Of a stretch of DNA of 64,000 bases, positions 9,160-17,374 are shown piece by piece. The stretch spans positions 1 to 64,000 of the forward strand of contig JALSLJ010000056.1 in NCBI GenBank assembly GCA_026988315.1, written 5' to 3'. Within the stretch, counting starts at the first letter, position 1. Each line of letters begins with the position of its first letter. This stretch comes from Sulfurimonas sp. Lineage in GTDB: Bacteria; Campylobacterota; Campylobacteria; Campylobacterales; Sulfurimonadaceae. Both the position numbers and the translations under genes were made by a program. Below the pieces are notes generated by a model. It was not told the origin of the DNA and did not search any database. It saw only the letters and a program-made list of their open reading frames with translations.

Positions 9160-10473
9160 ATGAAAATTCATTTTATTGGAATTGGTGGCATTGGTATCTC
9201 AGGACTGGCACAATATATGCACTTTAAAGGTCATGAGGTGAGTGGATCAGATATATCTGACACAAGCATCACTAAAAATTTATGTGACTTAGGGATAAAA
9301 GTAACCGTTCCTCATTCTCAAAGTGCTATTACAAACCAAGACCTCATAATCCACTCTGCTATCATCAGCCCAGAAAATCCTGAAGTTGTAGCAGCTAAAG
9401 CTAAAGGGATTGAAGTTCTCGCTCGTCGTGAAGCACTCCCTCAAATTCTTCACGACTCAAAAGTGTATTCTGTTGCGGGTGCACATGGAAAAAGTACTAC
9501 CACTGCAATACTAACTGCTATCATGAGTGGTTCAGCTATTATAGGTGCTGAATCAAAAGCATTTGGCTCAAATGTAAGATATAACGATAAAACAGATGTT
9601 ATGCTATTTGAAGCGGATGAAAGTGATGGAAGCTTTATAAATTCTAATCCATACTGTGCATTAGTAATCAATGCTGAACCTGAACATATGGAATATTATG
9701 ACTATAATTTTGAAAGATTTTATGATTCTTATCGTACTTTTATAAAATCAGCTAAAATTCGTGTTCTCAATGCTGAAGACCAATTTTTAAGCACCTTAAA
9801 AGACACTATTGATGCTATTTGGCTGTATCCAAGTGAAGATATTTCAAATATGGAATTTGTGCTTATAAATGATGAGCCACATACTCGTTTTAAGCTCAAA
9901 AATTTCGGCTCATTTGATGTATGGGGATTTGGAAGACACATCGCTATTGATGCCTCTTTAGCAATTTTAGCTGCACATGAATCTATGGATATTGAAGCTA
10001 TTAGAACCAATTTACTTACATTCAAAGGTATCAAAAAACGCTTTGATATTGTTGGATCTGAAAACGGAAGTGTCATTATTGATGATTATGGTCACCATCC
10101 AACTGAAATCAAAGCAACATTTGAATCGGTCAAAGAGTATGCAAACCTAAAAGGTTTTGATAAGATTACAGCTATTTGGCAGCCTCATAAGTATTCTCGT
10201 ACTATTGATAATCTTGAAGCATTTATAAAGTGTTTTGAGGGAGCAGAAGAGCTTATTATACTTCCTGTTTGGCCTGCTGGTGAAACAATTCGTGAGATTA
10301 ACTTTAAAGAGAAATTTAAAGGGTATAATCTCACTATGGCAGATACAATAAAAAGGGCAAATAACTCTATCACCGTTATAAAAGACAAAAAAGATTTAAA
10401 AACTTTAGACAAAGGTCTCATCATCGGATTTGGTGCTGGAGATATCACATATCAAATTAGAGGAACAGCTTAA
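9160..10473 (+). CDS. murC: UDP-N-acetylmuramate--L-alanine ligase
   Basis: MurC adds the first amino acid, L-alanine, to UDP-MurNAc, using ATP, in the cytoplasm. The 437-residue protein shows the N-terminal UDP-binding HFIGIGGIGISGLA, the ATP loop GAHGKSTTT, the central EADESDGSF, and the C-terminal HHPTEI and WQPHKYSR. The frame could open at 9142, but the ATG at 9160 has GGGGAG 7 bases upstream and gives the normal N-terminus. The stop overlaps the next gene by one base. Confidence 0.95.
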   Translation: MKIHFIGIGGIGISGLAQYMHFKGHEVSGSDISDTSITKNLCDLGIKVTVPHSQSAITNQDLIIHSAIISPENPEVVAAKAKGIEVLARREALPQILHDSKVYSVAGAHGKSTTTAILTAIMSGSAIIGAESKAFGSNVRYNDKTDVMLFEADESDGSFINSNPYCALVINAEPEHMEYYDYNFERFYDSYRTFIKSAKIRVLNAEDQFLSTLKDTIDAIWLYPSEDISNMEFVLINDEPHTRFKLKNFGSFDVWGFGRHIAIDASLAILAAHESMDIEAIRTNLLTFKGIKKRFDIVGSENGSVIIDDYGHHPTEIKATFESVKEYANLKGFDKITAIWQPHKYSRTIDNLEAFIKCFEGAEELIILPVWPAGETIREINFKEKFKGYNLTMADTIKRANNSITVIKDKKDLKTLDKGLIIGFGAGDITYQIRGTA

Positions 10474-10802
10474 TGGCATATATTATTGGACTAGTAGTTG
10501 TAGGGCTTTTCTTTCTAGCACTTCACTACTTTACAGACTTAAAAACATCTCAAAAAGCTGGCATAACCGCTATCGTACTTGCAATTATTGCTGGAGCTAT
10601 TACATACAATAGTTATGCTTACGCACAAAGAGACAACATGCTTAATGTAGCAATGAAATTTAATCAAAACAAAACAGTACAATGCAATGGAGTGGATGTA
10701 AACAACACCAACTATACACTTAGTATTGGTACATATACTTTCATAGGGAAGAAAAATACTCCAAATTATGGTCAAATGATTAGTGTTTCTACTTGTAAGT
10801 AG
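10473..10802 (+). CDS. Small membrane protein of unknown function
   Basis: A 109-residue protein with two N-terminal membrane helices (about 2-18 and 28-47), followed by a periplasmic or cytoplasmic domain with two cysteines (Cys73 in VQCNG, and the penultimate residue) that could form a disulfide. It is translationally coupled to murC (TAATG). No family recognised. Confidence 0.7.
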   Translation: MAYIIGLVVVGLFFLALHYFTDLKTSQKAGITAIVLAIIAGAITYNSYAYAQRDNMLNVAMKFNQNKTVQCNGVDVNNTNYTLSIGTYTFIGKKNTPNYGQMISVSTCK

Positions 10803-10844
10803 AGTACACTAATATCTATAAAATAATAACTTTGCATACATCAT

Positions 10845-13064
10845 ATGAAAACAGATAAAACTTCTAAACTAAACATATTAATAAATCAACTTGACTTAAA
10901 TGAACACATAGAACAATTTGAAAACTTTTTTGCGCGTGAGAGTTCCCTTTTTATTGAAGGTGATCAAGAACTACACTTTCGTTATATCAAGGCGCTTGAC
11001 AAAATCGAATTTAAAGCACCTCCTAAAACTGCTAACTTTGGTACTATTAAGGCACATTTAAAAAAAAGAGGTGTATTAAACTTTGAACAAATTTTTGAAA
11101 TTATAAAAGTTGTAAGATACTTCAGATACTTTAAAAATCGTGAAATTGATGGAATCATCGGCGATTGGATGAATAAGTTTATAATTGATGATAAATTTTT
11201 AGAGATTGAAGAATACTTTTTAGAGGATGGTCGATTTAATGAAACTCTCGATGAGACTCTTTTTGGTCTAAGTGCAAGAATAAAAGAGTATAAAAATGAG
11301 ATGAGTGGCTCATTAAAAAGACTCATGTCAAGCTCAAAACTTTCTGGCTATTTAGTAGATACACAGATACATTTTGTTAATGATGAGGAGTGTCTTTTAG
11401 TTCGTGGTGGTTTTAACCATGTTCTTCGTGGAGCTGTAATAGCTAGAAGTAGTGGTGGATTCTTTTATGTATCACCAGACAGTATTTTAAAGGCTAAAGA
11501 GAAGATACGCTATATAGAACAAGAAAGAGAAACTATTTTCTACTCTTATGCTAAATCCTTTTCTGCAAAACTAGCTGAACTACAGTCATTTATCGGTTTT
11601 ATAGACAAGGAATTTGCTAGATTTGATAATTATCAAGCGAGAGTTCTTTTTGCAAAGAGTAAAAACTTGCAACTTATCAAATCAAAAAATGATTCTAAAA
11701 TAATCCTCAGCAACTTTATACATCCAGCCCTTCATAAAGCAAAGCCGATAAATGTTGACTTTAGTAAAAATATACTGATGATTACCGGTGTAAATGCTGG
11801 TGGTAAAACGATGTTGTTAAAATCTATCCTGGCATCTGCATTTATGGCAAAATATATTATACCTATGGGTTTAAATGAGAGTAAGTCACATATTGGCTCA
11901 TTTAAAAATGTACTCGCTATTATAGATGATCCCCAAAATGTAAAAAACGACATCTCCACTTTTGCAGGTCGGATGCAAGAGTTCTCACATATCTTTACTT
12001 ATAAATCAGCTCTTGTTGGTGTAGATGAGATAGAGCTAGGAACTGACAGTGATGAAGCTGCGGCTCTTTTTAAAGTTATGCTTGAAGAGCTTGTACAAAA
12101 AAATCAAAAGATTATAGTAACTACTCACCATAAACGCCTTGCAGCATTGATGGCAGATAGAGATGATGTTGAGTTAATGGCTGCTCTATACAATGAAGAG
12201 TTAAGAGTCCCTACCTATGAGTTTATGCAAGGTATCATTGGTAAGAGTTACGCTTTTGAAACAGCTAGTAGATATGGTATATCCAATAAAATAGTAAGTG
12301 AAGCAAAGAATGTTTACGGGGATAACAGTGAGAAGTTAAATCTTCTCATTGAAAGAGGTTCTCAACTCGAGCGTGAACTCAAACAAAAACATAAAAAAGT
12401 TGATGAAAAACTTGAAGAATTAAAACAAAAAGAGTTATATTTAAAAGAGCAAAAAGAAAAATTATTTGCTGAACTACAAGAGCAAAAAAATGCACTCAAA
12501 AGAAGTTATGAGGTAGCAATAAATGAAGCAAAAAAAGCAGCTAGAGAGGGTGATAGTGCTTCAATCCATAGAGCTATGAATAAAGCAAATAAAAAACTGC
12601 CTGAAGCAAGTAAAGAGCCTAAACCAGAGCATATTAATTTCAAGATTGGAGACAGTGTTAAATACCATAGTAAAAAAGGCACTATAATCTCTATGAAGAG
12701 TAAAAAAGAGGCTACTATAGAAGTTGAGGGGATGAGAATTCGTGTGAAAACTTCTCATTTAAAACCCACACAAATCATTAAAGCAAATCCCACTACAAAT
12801 GTAAAAGTAAATGTTGAAAAACGCGCTGGACTGAAGTGTGACTTGCACGGAATGCGAGCTGATGAAGCGATAGAAGTACTTGATAAGTTTATTTCAGATG
12901 CACTTATAGCTGGTTGGGATGAGATTATCATCTACCATGGAATTGGTACGGGAAAATTATCATTTGCAGTCAAAAACTTCTTAATCGCACATCCAAGTGT
13001 TAAAAAATTTGATGATGCACCACAATATCTTGGTGGTTATGGCGCAAAAATAGTAACTCTTTAA
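10845..13064 (+). CDS. mutS2: MutS2 family DNA-binding ATPase with Smr nuclease domain
   Basis: MutS2 proteins bind branched DNA or stalled ribosomes rather than mismatches. The 739-residue protein has the Walker A loop GVNAGGKT at 315-322, Walker B in SALVGVDEIELGTD, a long charged coiled coil at about 500-590, and a C-terminal Smr domain (about 655-739) with DLHGMRADEA and HGIGTGKL. No MutS mismatch-recognition domain is present. The N-terminal half is divergent from Bacillus MutS2, as in other Campylobacterota. A TAAAAT box is upstream; no clear ribosome site is seen. Confidence 0.93.
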   Translation: MKTDKTSKLNILINQLDLNEHIEQFENFFARESSLFIEGDQELHFRYIKALDKIEFKAPPKTANFGTIKAHLKKRGVLNFEQIFEIIKVVRYFRYFKNREIDGIIGDWMNKFIIDDKFLEIEEYFLEDGRFNETLDETLFGLSARIKEYKNEMSGSLKRLMSSSKLSGYLVDTQIHFVNDEECLLVRGGFNHVLRGAVIARSSGGFFYVSPDSILKAKEKIRYIEQERETIFYSYAKSFSAKLAELQSFIGFIDKEFARFDNYQARVLFAKSKNLQLIKSKNDSKIILSNFIHPALHKAKPINVDFSKNILMITGVNAGGKTMLLKSILASAFMAKYIIPMGLNESKSHIGSFKNVLAIIDDPQNVKNDISTFAGRMQEFSHIFTYKSALVGVDEIELGTDSDEAAALFKVMLEELVQKNQKIIVTTHHKRLAALMADRDDVELMAALYNEELRVPTYEFMQGIIGKSYAFETASRYGISNKIVSEAKNVYGDNSEKLNLLIERGSQLERELKQKHKKVDEKLEELKQKELYLKEQKEKLFAELQEQKNALKRSYEVAINEAKKAAREGDSASIHRAMNKANKKLPEASKEPKPEHINFKIGDSVKYHSKKGTIISMKSKKEATIEVEGMRIRVKTSHLKPTQIIKANPTTNVKVNVEKRAGLKCDLHGMRADEAIEVLDKFISDALIAGWDEIIIYHGIGTGKLSFAVKNFLIAHPSVKKFDDAPQYLGGYGAKIVTL

Positions 13065-13120
13065 ATAAAGAGTGCCTCTAACAGCCCGAAATATTTACTT
13101 CATCTAAAGAGCTTTTTAGA

Positions 13121-13126
13121 TAAAAT
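13121..13126 (+). promoter_or_regulatory. -10 box just upstream of the flavoprotein start
   Basis: TAAAAT ends only 7 bases before the ATG at 13134. If it is the true -10, transcription would begin at or next to the A of the start codon, giving a leaderless mRNA. No Shine-Dalgarno sequence is seen there. Confidence 0.4.
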
Positions 13127-13133
13127 TTTATTT

Positions 13134-14360
13134 ATGAATAAAATAGCAATAATTGGTGCTGGAGCATCTGGACTTATGTGTGCAATTATTTGTGCAAAAG
13201 CCTCTTTAAAAGTGGAAATATTTGAACAAAATGATAAATGTGCAAAAAAAATTTTAGTATCTGGCAACGGTCGTTGTAACATTTCAAATAAGAACTTAAG
13301 TAGCAATGATTATTTCTCAAACAACCCCTCTTTTGTTGCCTTTGCACTCAATAGTTTTGGATTTAAAGATTTTGAAGAATTTACTACAAGCATAGGGCTT
13401 TTACTTAATGTCAAAGAGGATGGCAGAGCGTATCCACAAAGCAATGAAGCAAAATCAGTTGCTATGCTTTTAGTAGAGTATGCCAAAAATCTCGGTGTGA
13501 TATTTCACACTAATACAAAAGTTTTGGATATAGAATATAATGATTTATTTTCATTAATTACACAAAAAACTATATACACAAACTTTCATTCTGTAGTAGT
13601 TGCTACAGGCTCACAAGCAGCTTCTCATCTTGGTGGTTGTGATGATGGATATATTTTTGCTAAAAAATTTTCTCACAACATCATTCCTCCATACCCATCA
13701 CTTGTTCAACTACATCTAAACTCAAACATACATTCTAAAATGTCAGGAACAAAAATAGAGGGTGAAGTTACACTACTTATAAATCACAAACAAGATATGA
13801 TTACAAAAGGTGATATACTTTTTACAAGTTATGGTGTCTCTGGTTTTGCTATTCTTGACATCTCTCAGAGAGCTAGTGTTGCCTTGATGAACTATGAAAA
13901 TGTTGATTTATCCATAAATCTTCTTCCCAATTTTAGCTCTCAAAAACTTTCTTCACACATAATTAAACTCTCTGCTTTACATAAAGAGTTTACTTTATTA
14001 GATATTTTAATAGGGATACTCCCTATTAAAATTGCAAATACTTTACTTACAAGTATTGATATTTCACCTAAGCTATTAGCTAAAAATGTCAACACAAAAT
14101 TATCTAAAAAAATTGCAAATTCTATAGTAAACTGGAGATTTGAAGTTGTAAATACACATGGGTTCCGACATGCTGAAGTTAGTGGTGGTGGAGTGGATAC
14201 TAATGAGATAAATTCAAAAACAATGGAGTCTTTAAAACAAAAAAATCTCTATTTTTGTGGTGAAGTTGTAGATGTTCTAGGGCGACGAGGTGGTTTTAAC
14301 TTTGCATATGCCTGGGCAAGTGGCCATTTATGTGCTAGTAAGATACTAAGAAGCCTTTGA
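13134..14360 (+). CDS. HI0933-family NAD(P)/FAD-dependent oxidoreductase
   Basis: A 408-residue flavoprotein with the N-terminal dinucleotide fold IIGAGASGLMCA, the family motif KKILVSGNGRCNISN, VATGSQ in the second FAD contact, and the C-terminal GEVVDVLGRRGGFNFAYAWASG. Members (YhiN/BaiN group) are soluble flavoproteins whose substrates are mostly unknown. The gene is monocistronic and convergent with the chemotaxis receptor. Confidence 0.9.
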   Translation: MNKIAIIGAGASGLMCAIICAKASLKVEIFEQNDKCAKKILVSGNGRCNISNKNLSSNDYFSNNPSFVAFALNSFGFKDFEEFTTSIGLLLNVKEDGRAYPQSNEAKSVAMLLVEYAKNLGVIFHTNTKVLDIEYNDLFSLITQKTIYTNFHSVVVATGSQAASHLGGCDDGYIFAKKFSHNIIPPYPSLVQLHLNSNIHSKMSGTKIEGEVTLLINHKQDMITKGDILFTSYGVSGFAILDISQRASVALMNYENVDLSINLLPNFSSQKLSSHIIKLSALHKEFTLLDILIGILPIKIANTLLTSIDISPKLLAKNVNTKLSKKIANSIVNWRFEVVNTHGFRHAEVSGGGVDTNEINSKTMESLKQKNLYFCGEVVDVLGRRGGFNFAYAWASGHLCASKILRSL

Positions 14361-14362
14361 AG

Positions 14363-14390
14363 CAAAGCAAAAGTTTATCACTTTGCTTTG
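14363..14390. terminator. Bidirectional hairpin terminator
   Basis: A 9-bp stem (CAAAGCAAA at 14363-14371 with TTTGCTTTG at 14382-14390) spans the gap between convergent genes and overlaps the last codons of the receptor gene. Confidence 0.45.
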
Positions 14391-15808
14391 TTAGAGTATT
14401 TTTCATAAACTAAAGAGTCTAATAATTCAAATAATTTATCGCTATCTTTTTCCATATTTTCAAAGTTATTAATTATTTGCTCCTTAGAACTATCTTTATA
14501 AACAGTATTGTTTTTAACAAACTCCATGTTTTTGTAAACATTATCATGCACTGATGCATGTGGTATATCTATCTTTTGATAGCTTGGCATACTTGAAAAG
14601 CTTTGAGTTGCTTCATTTAAATACCATTTTCCAAAACGACAATTCTTATGATCACTTACTTGAATATCTATATTGTTAATAATTGCAGAGTAAGCACTAG
14701 ATTTAAAAAGTATGTGGTCAACTTTCACTAATGTAATAAATATTTTGTTATTTATAAGTTCCGAAAGTTGTGCATTTTGAGAAGCTGATTTGCTAAATGA
14801 TTTAAACAAACTAGATACACTCTCTAGATGCTTACTTGTTGTGTTTGCAATATCACTCATCTGAATTGAGTTGTCTTGTATTGTCATTGTCTCTTGCTGT
14901 AATGTTTGGATAGTTATAGAGATCTCTTGAGTTGCCTTTGTTGTTCTCTCTGCTAGTTTTCTAACCTCATCTGCAACTACAGCGAAACCTCGCCCGTGCT
15001 CACCTGCTCTTGCCGCTTCTATAGCAGCATTTAAAGCAAGTAGGTTTGTTTGATCAGCAATATCTTTAATAAGACTCACTACAGAGGATATCTCTTGTGA
15101 GCTTTCAGCTAAGCTGTTTACCGCTGATGAAGAGTTTTCAATAAACTCACTTAAACCGGAAAACTGTTCATTAACATCAGATACACTCGTTAATCCTTCA
15201 TCTGCTTCATTCAGTATAGATATAGAATCATCTAAAATTTTGTCAATTTTCTCACTATTTGATTTCAAGTCTTCTTGAATAACTTCTAAGCTTTTTGCCA
15301 TTCCACCACCTAAGGAGTGAAATTTAGAAGAGAGCTCCCCCTTATTTTTCATAGCAATGCCCTCATAAACTGAGCTTACACCAAGGTTTATTTTTTTAAG
15401 ATTATCACTAAAAGCTCCATACAAACCCTTTGTCTGAGCTTGACGCGGTATCCCCTTAGTAGCTTTCTCTATACTTGTTGAAGCTTCTCGCATAAATGTC
15501 TCTAGCTGGTCTAGTGTATTATTTATTTTCCATGCTAATTTAGACAAAGGATCGCTACTATCTATATTTGTAACTCTTTTTTCAAATAGCCCTTTTGACA
15601 TATCATCAATCAAGCTACTAAACTCTTCTAAAAGCTTTGAATTTTGAGTTGTATTTGATGGTACAGATAAGATTGGCAACAATAGTACAATAAGAACCAA
15701 TGCAATTATATACTCACCCATAAATAAAAATACAACTGAGGCTATTGCTGCAATTACTAGAGAGTAAAGTGCTTGATAGTTACGAAATAGATGTGATAAA
15801 TTCGTCAT
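14378..15808 (-). CDS. CetA-like methyl-accepting chemotaxis protein with CZB domain
   Basis: A 476-residue receptor: paired membrane helices near residues 12-50 with almost no periplasmic loop, a HAMP-like region (about 60-110), a signalling coiled coil with the kinase-contact tip ([19 protein letters not shown]), and a C-terminal zinc-binding CZB domain ([24 protein letters not shown]). The start at 15808 is preferred over an in-frame ATG at 15826 because AAGGGGA lies just before it. It overlaps the PAS gene by 29 bases. With that PAS protein it matches the two-part CetA/CetB energy-taxis design of Campylobacter. The CZB domain adds possible zinc or hypochlorite sensing. Confidence 0.88.
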   Translation of the reverse strand: MTNLSHLFRNYQALYSLVIAAIASVVFLFMGEYIIALVLIVLLLPILSVPSNTTQNSKLLEEFSSLIDDMSKGLFEKRVTNIDSSDPLSKLAWKINNTLDQLETFMREASTSIEKATKGIPRQAQTKGLYGAFSDNLKKINLGVSSVYEGIAMKNKGELSSKFHSLGGGMAKSLEVIQEDLKSNSEKIDKILDDSISILNEADEGLTSVSDVNEQFSGLSEFIENSSSAVNSLAESSQEISSVVSLIKDIADQTNLLALNAAIEAARAGEHGRGFAVVADEVRKLAERTTKATQEISITIQTLQQETMTIQDNSIQMSDIANTTSKHLESVSSLFKSFSKSASQNAQLSELINNKIFITLVKVDHILFKSSAYSAIINNIDIQVSDHKNCRFGKWYLNEATQSFSSMPSYQKIDIPHASVHDNVYKNMEFVKNNTVYKDSSKEQIINNFENMEKDSDKLFELLDSLVYEKYSNKAK

Positions 15809-16268
15809 AGTCCATCCCCTTTTCATTTAGTATTGAATTTAGTAGTTCTTCTGATTTTGTTATGCCACCCTGTTTTTCAGCATCTAGTAGTTTTTTATAT
15901 AAATCTTCTATAACATCTATTGCTTGCGTCGATGGCTTCCTTCTAACTGAAAAATATCCAAGTATATTATCTCTTGAATCTAGCGAAGCAGTTACATTTG
16001 CTATAACCCAATAATAGTCATCATTTTTTGTTCTATTTTTAACAAAAGCAAAAATCTCTTCTTTATTTTTTATTCTATCCCACAAAAGTTTAAAAATAAT
16101 TTTCGGCATATCCTTATGTCTTAAAATATTATGAGGTTTTCCTAAAATCTCTTTTTCCAAATAGCCAGACATCTCAATGAAAATCTCATTGCCATAAACT
16201 ATTTTTCCCTTTAAATCTGTTTTAGATACAATAAAGTCACTATCTTTAAGTACTCTTTCCATCTTCAA
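15780..16268 (-). CDS. CetB-like PAS-domain sensor protein
   Basis: A soluble 162-residue protein with one Aer-type PAS domain: [49 protein letters not shown] and [12 protein letters not shown] domains of this type bind FAD and report redox state. No membrane helix or signalling domain is present, so it must act through a partner, presumably the overlapping downstream receptor, as CetB does with CetA. It is transcribed divergently from the cache-protein operon. Confidence 0.88.
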   Translation of the reverse strand: MKMERVLKDSDFIVSKTDLKGKIVYGNEIFIEMSGYLEKEILGKPHNILRHKDMPKIIFKLLWDRIKNKEEIFAFVKNRTKNDDYYWVIANVTASLDSRDNILGYFSVRRKPSTQAIDVIEDLYKKLLDAEKQGGITKSEELLNSILNEKGMDYDEFITSIS

Positions 16269-16330
16269 TAAACCTTTGTATTAATTTACAATGGTATTTT
16301 ACTGGAATTTCCTTAAAATAGGATATTTTA

Positions 16331-16347
16331 TTGTTATAACATAACAA
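16331..16347. promoter_or_regulatory. 17-bp palindrome between divergent sensory operons
   Basis: TTGTTAT-AAC-ATAACAA is a perfect dyad with a 3-base centre. It lies just upstream of TACAAT (16364-16369), the probable -10 of the forward operon, centred near -37, and about 70 bases from the reverse PAS gene. The position suits an operator. The binding protein is unknown. Confidence 0.45.
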
Positions 16348-16363
16348 ATGGAATAATTTTTGC

Positions 16364-16369
16364 TACAAT
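16364..16369 (+). promoter_or_regulatory. -10 box of the cache/motor/TolC operon
   Basis: TACAAT within TGCTACAATTT, 35 bases before the ATG at 16405; an AAGG ribosome site follows nearer the start. Confidence 0.45.
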
Positions 16370-16404
16370 TTCAATAGTTTGGCATCTTTCAATTAAGGTT
16401 ATAT

Positions 16405-17358
16405 ATGTTCAGTTTTATCAAATTTTTTCAGTCTTTAACAGCTTTTTTAAAAAGAAAAAAATGGTTATGGTTTAGTATTTTAAGTTTTGGTTCGGCTGCT
16501 GGTGTTTTAATATCTATGCTATTTATAAACATGATGACAAGCGATGTTGCAAAGAAAACATTTTTAGAACAACACCGTCTTGATACAAGTTTACTTGATG
16601 GCTTCATTACATCTCGTTATGATTCTCTACTTTCAGTTGGTAATATCTTAGCAATTGAACCAAAAATTATCACACATATTAACCAACAAGAAGATGAAAC
16701 CTTAGTAGCACTACTTAACAAAACATCTCAAAATATAAATGATAAAATAAACATAAGCCCTCTAAGTATTAAATATTATGCACTTGATTATCAAGCTTCT
16801 ATATCTGAAAATCAGGAATATGCAGATTTAGTAATGTCATCTAAGCAAAATATTACAGGTATAGCAGTAAATAAAGATGGGGTTCGCTTAATCTCTATTA
16901 CACCCGTTGTAGATAAAAATGACACTATTGGAGCCATAGAGGTCTCTCAAAGTATTCATGCTCTTAAAGAAGATTTTGAGCGTATTGGCAAAGAGTTCAT
17001 TTTTATTTTAAACAAAAATCAATTAGTATTTTTAGATATAAAACACAAAACAGATACCTATACTGATATTGACGAACAATATAAAGTGGCATTTCATAAC
17101 TATGATTCAAAGTTTTATACAAATCTTCAAAAATTAGATGTTGAAAGTTTTAGAGAAAAAAAATATAATAACAATAAAAATTTCTACACAACCTATAGTG
17201 AAACTTACGATTTGAATGGTAGAGAAATTGGAATGTTTTTCATAGGTCAAAGTGCTGCCAATGCTAATTCCTTTGTAAAGATTACAGAAGATATGATTAA
17301 ATCAGTTACTATGGTAGCTCTGGGTCTTGTTATATCACTAATCTTATTTATGTTCTAA
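16405..17358 (+). CDS. Membrane-anchored cache-type sensor protein without output domain
   Basis: A 317-residue protein: a cytoplasmic N-terminus rich in Lys, a membrane helix at about 19-43, a periplasmic region of about 250 residues resembling a double cache ligand-binding domain (LDGFITSRYDSLLSVGNILA, YYALDYQAS, GIAVNKDGVRLISITPVVDKN), and a C-terminal helix at 296-317. It stops within that helix (LVISLILFMF), so there is no HAMP, kinase, GGDEF or MCP module. The next gene starts 16 bases later. It probably senses a periplasmic signal and passes it through the membrane to the channel protein encoded next (inference). Confidence 0.75.
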   Translation: MFSFIKFFQSLTAFLKRKKWLWFSILSFGSAAGVLISMLFINMMTSDVAKKTFLEQHRLDTSLLDGFITSRYDSLLSVGNILAIEPKIITHINQQEDETLVALLNKTSQNINDKINISPLSIKYYALDYQASISENQEYADLVMSSKQNITGIAVNKDGVRLISITPVVDKNDTIGAIEVSQSIHALKEDFERIGKEFIFILNKNQLVFLDIKHKTDTYTDIDEQYKVAFHNYDSKFYTNLQKLDVESFREKKYNNNKNFYTTYSETYDLNGREIGMFFIGQSAANANSFVKITEDMIKSVTMVALGLVISLILFMF

Positions 17359-17374
17359 GAGGGAGTCAGCTAGT

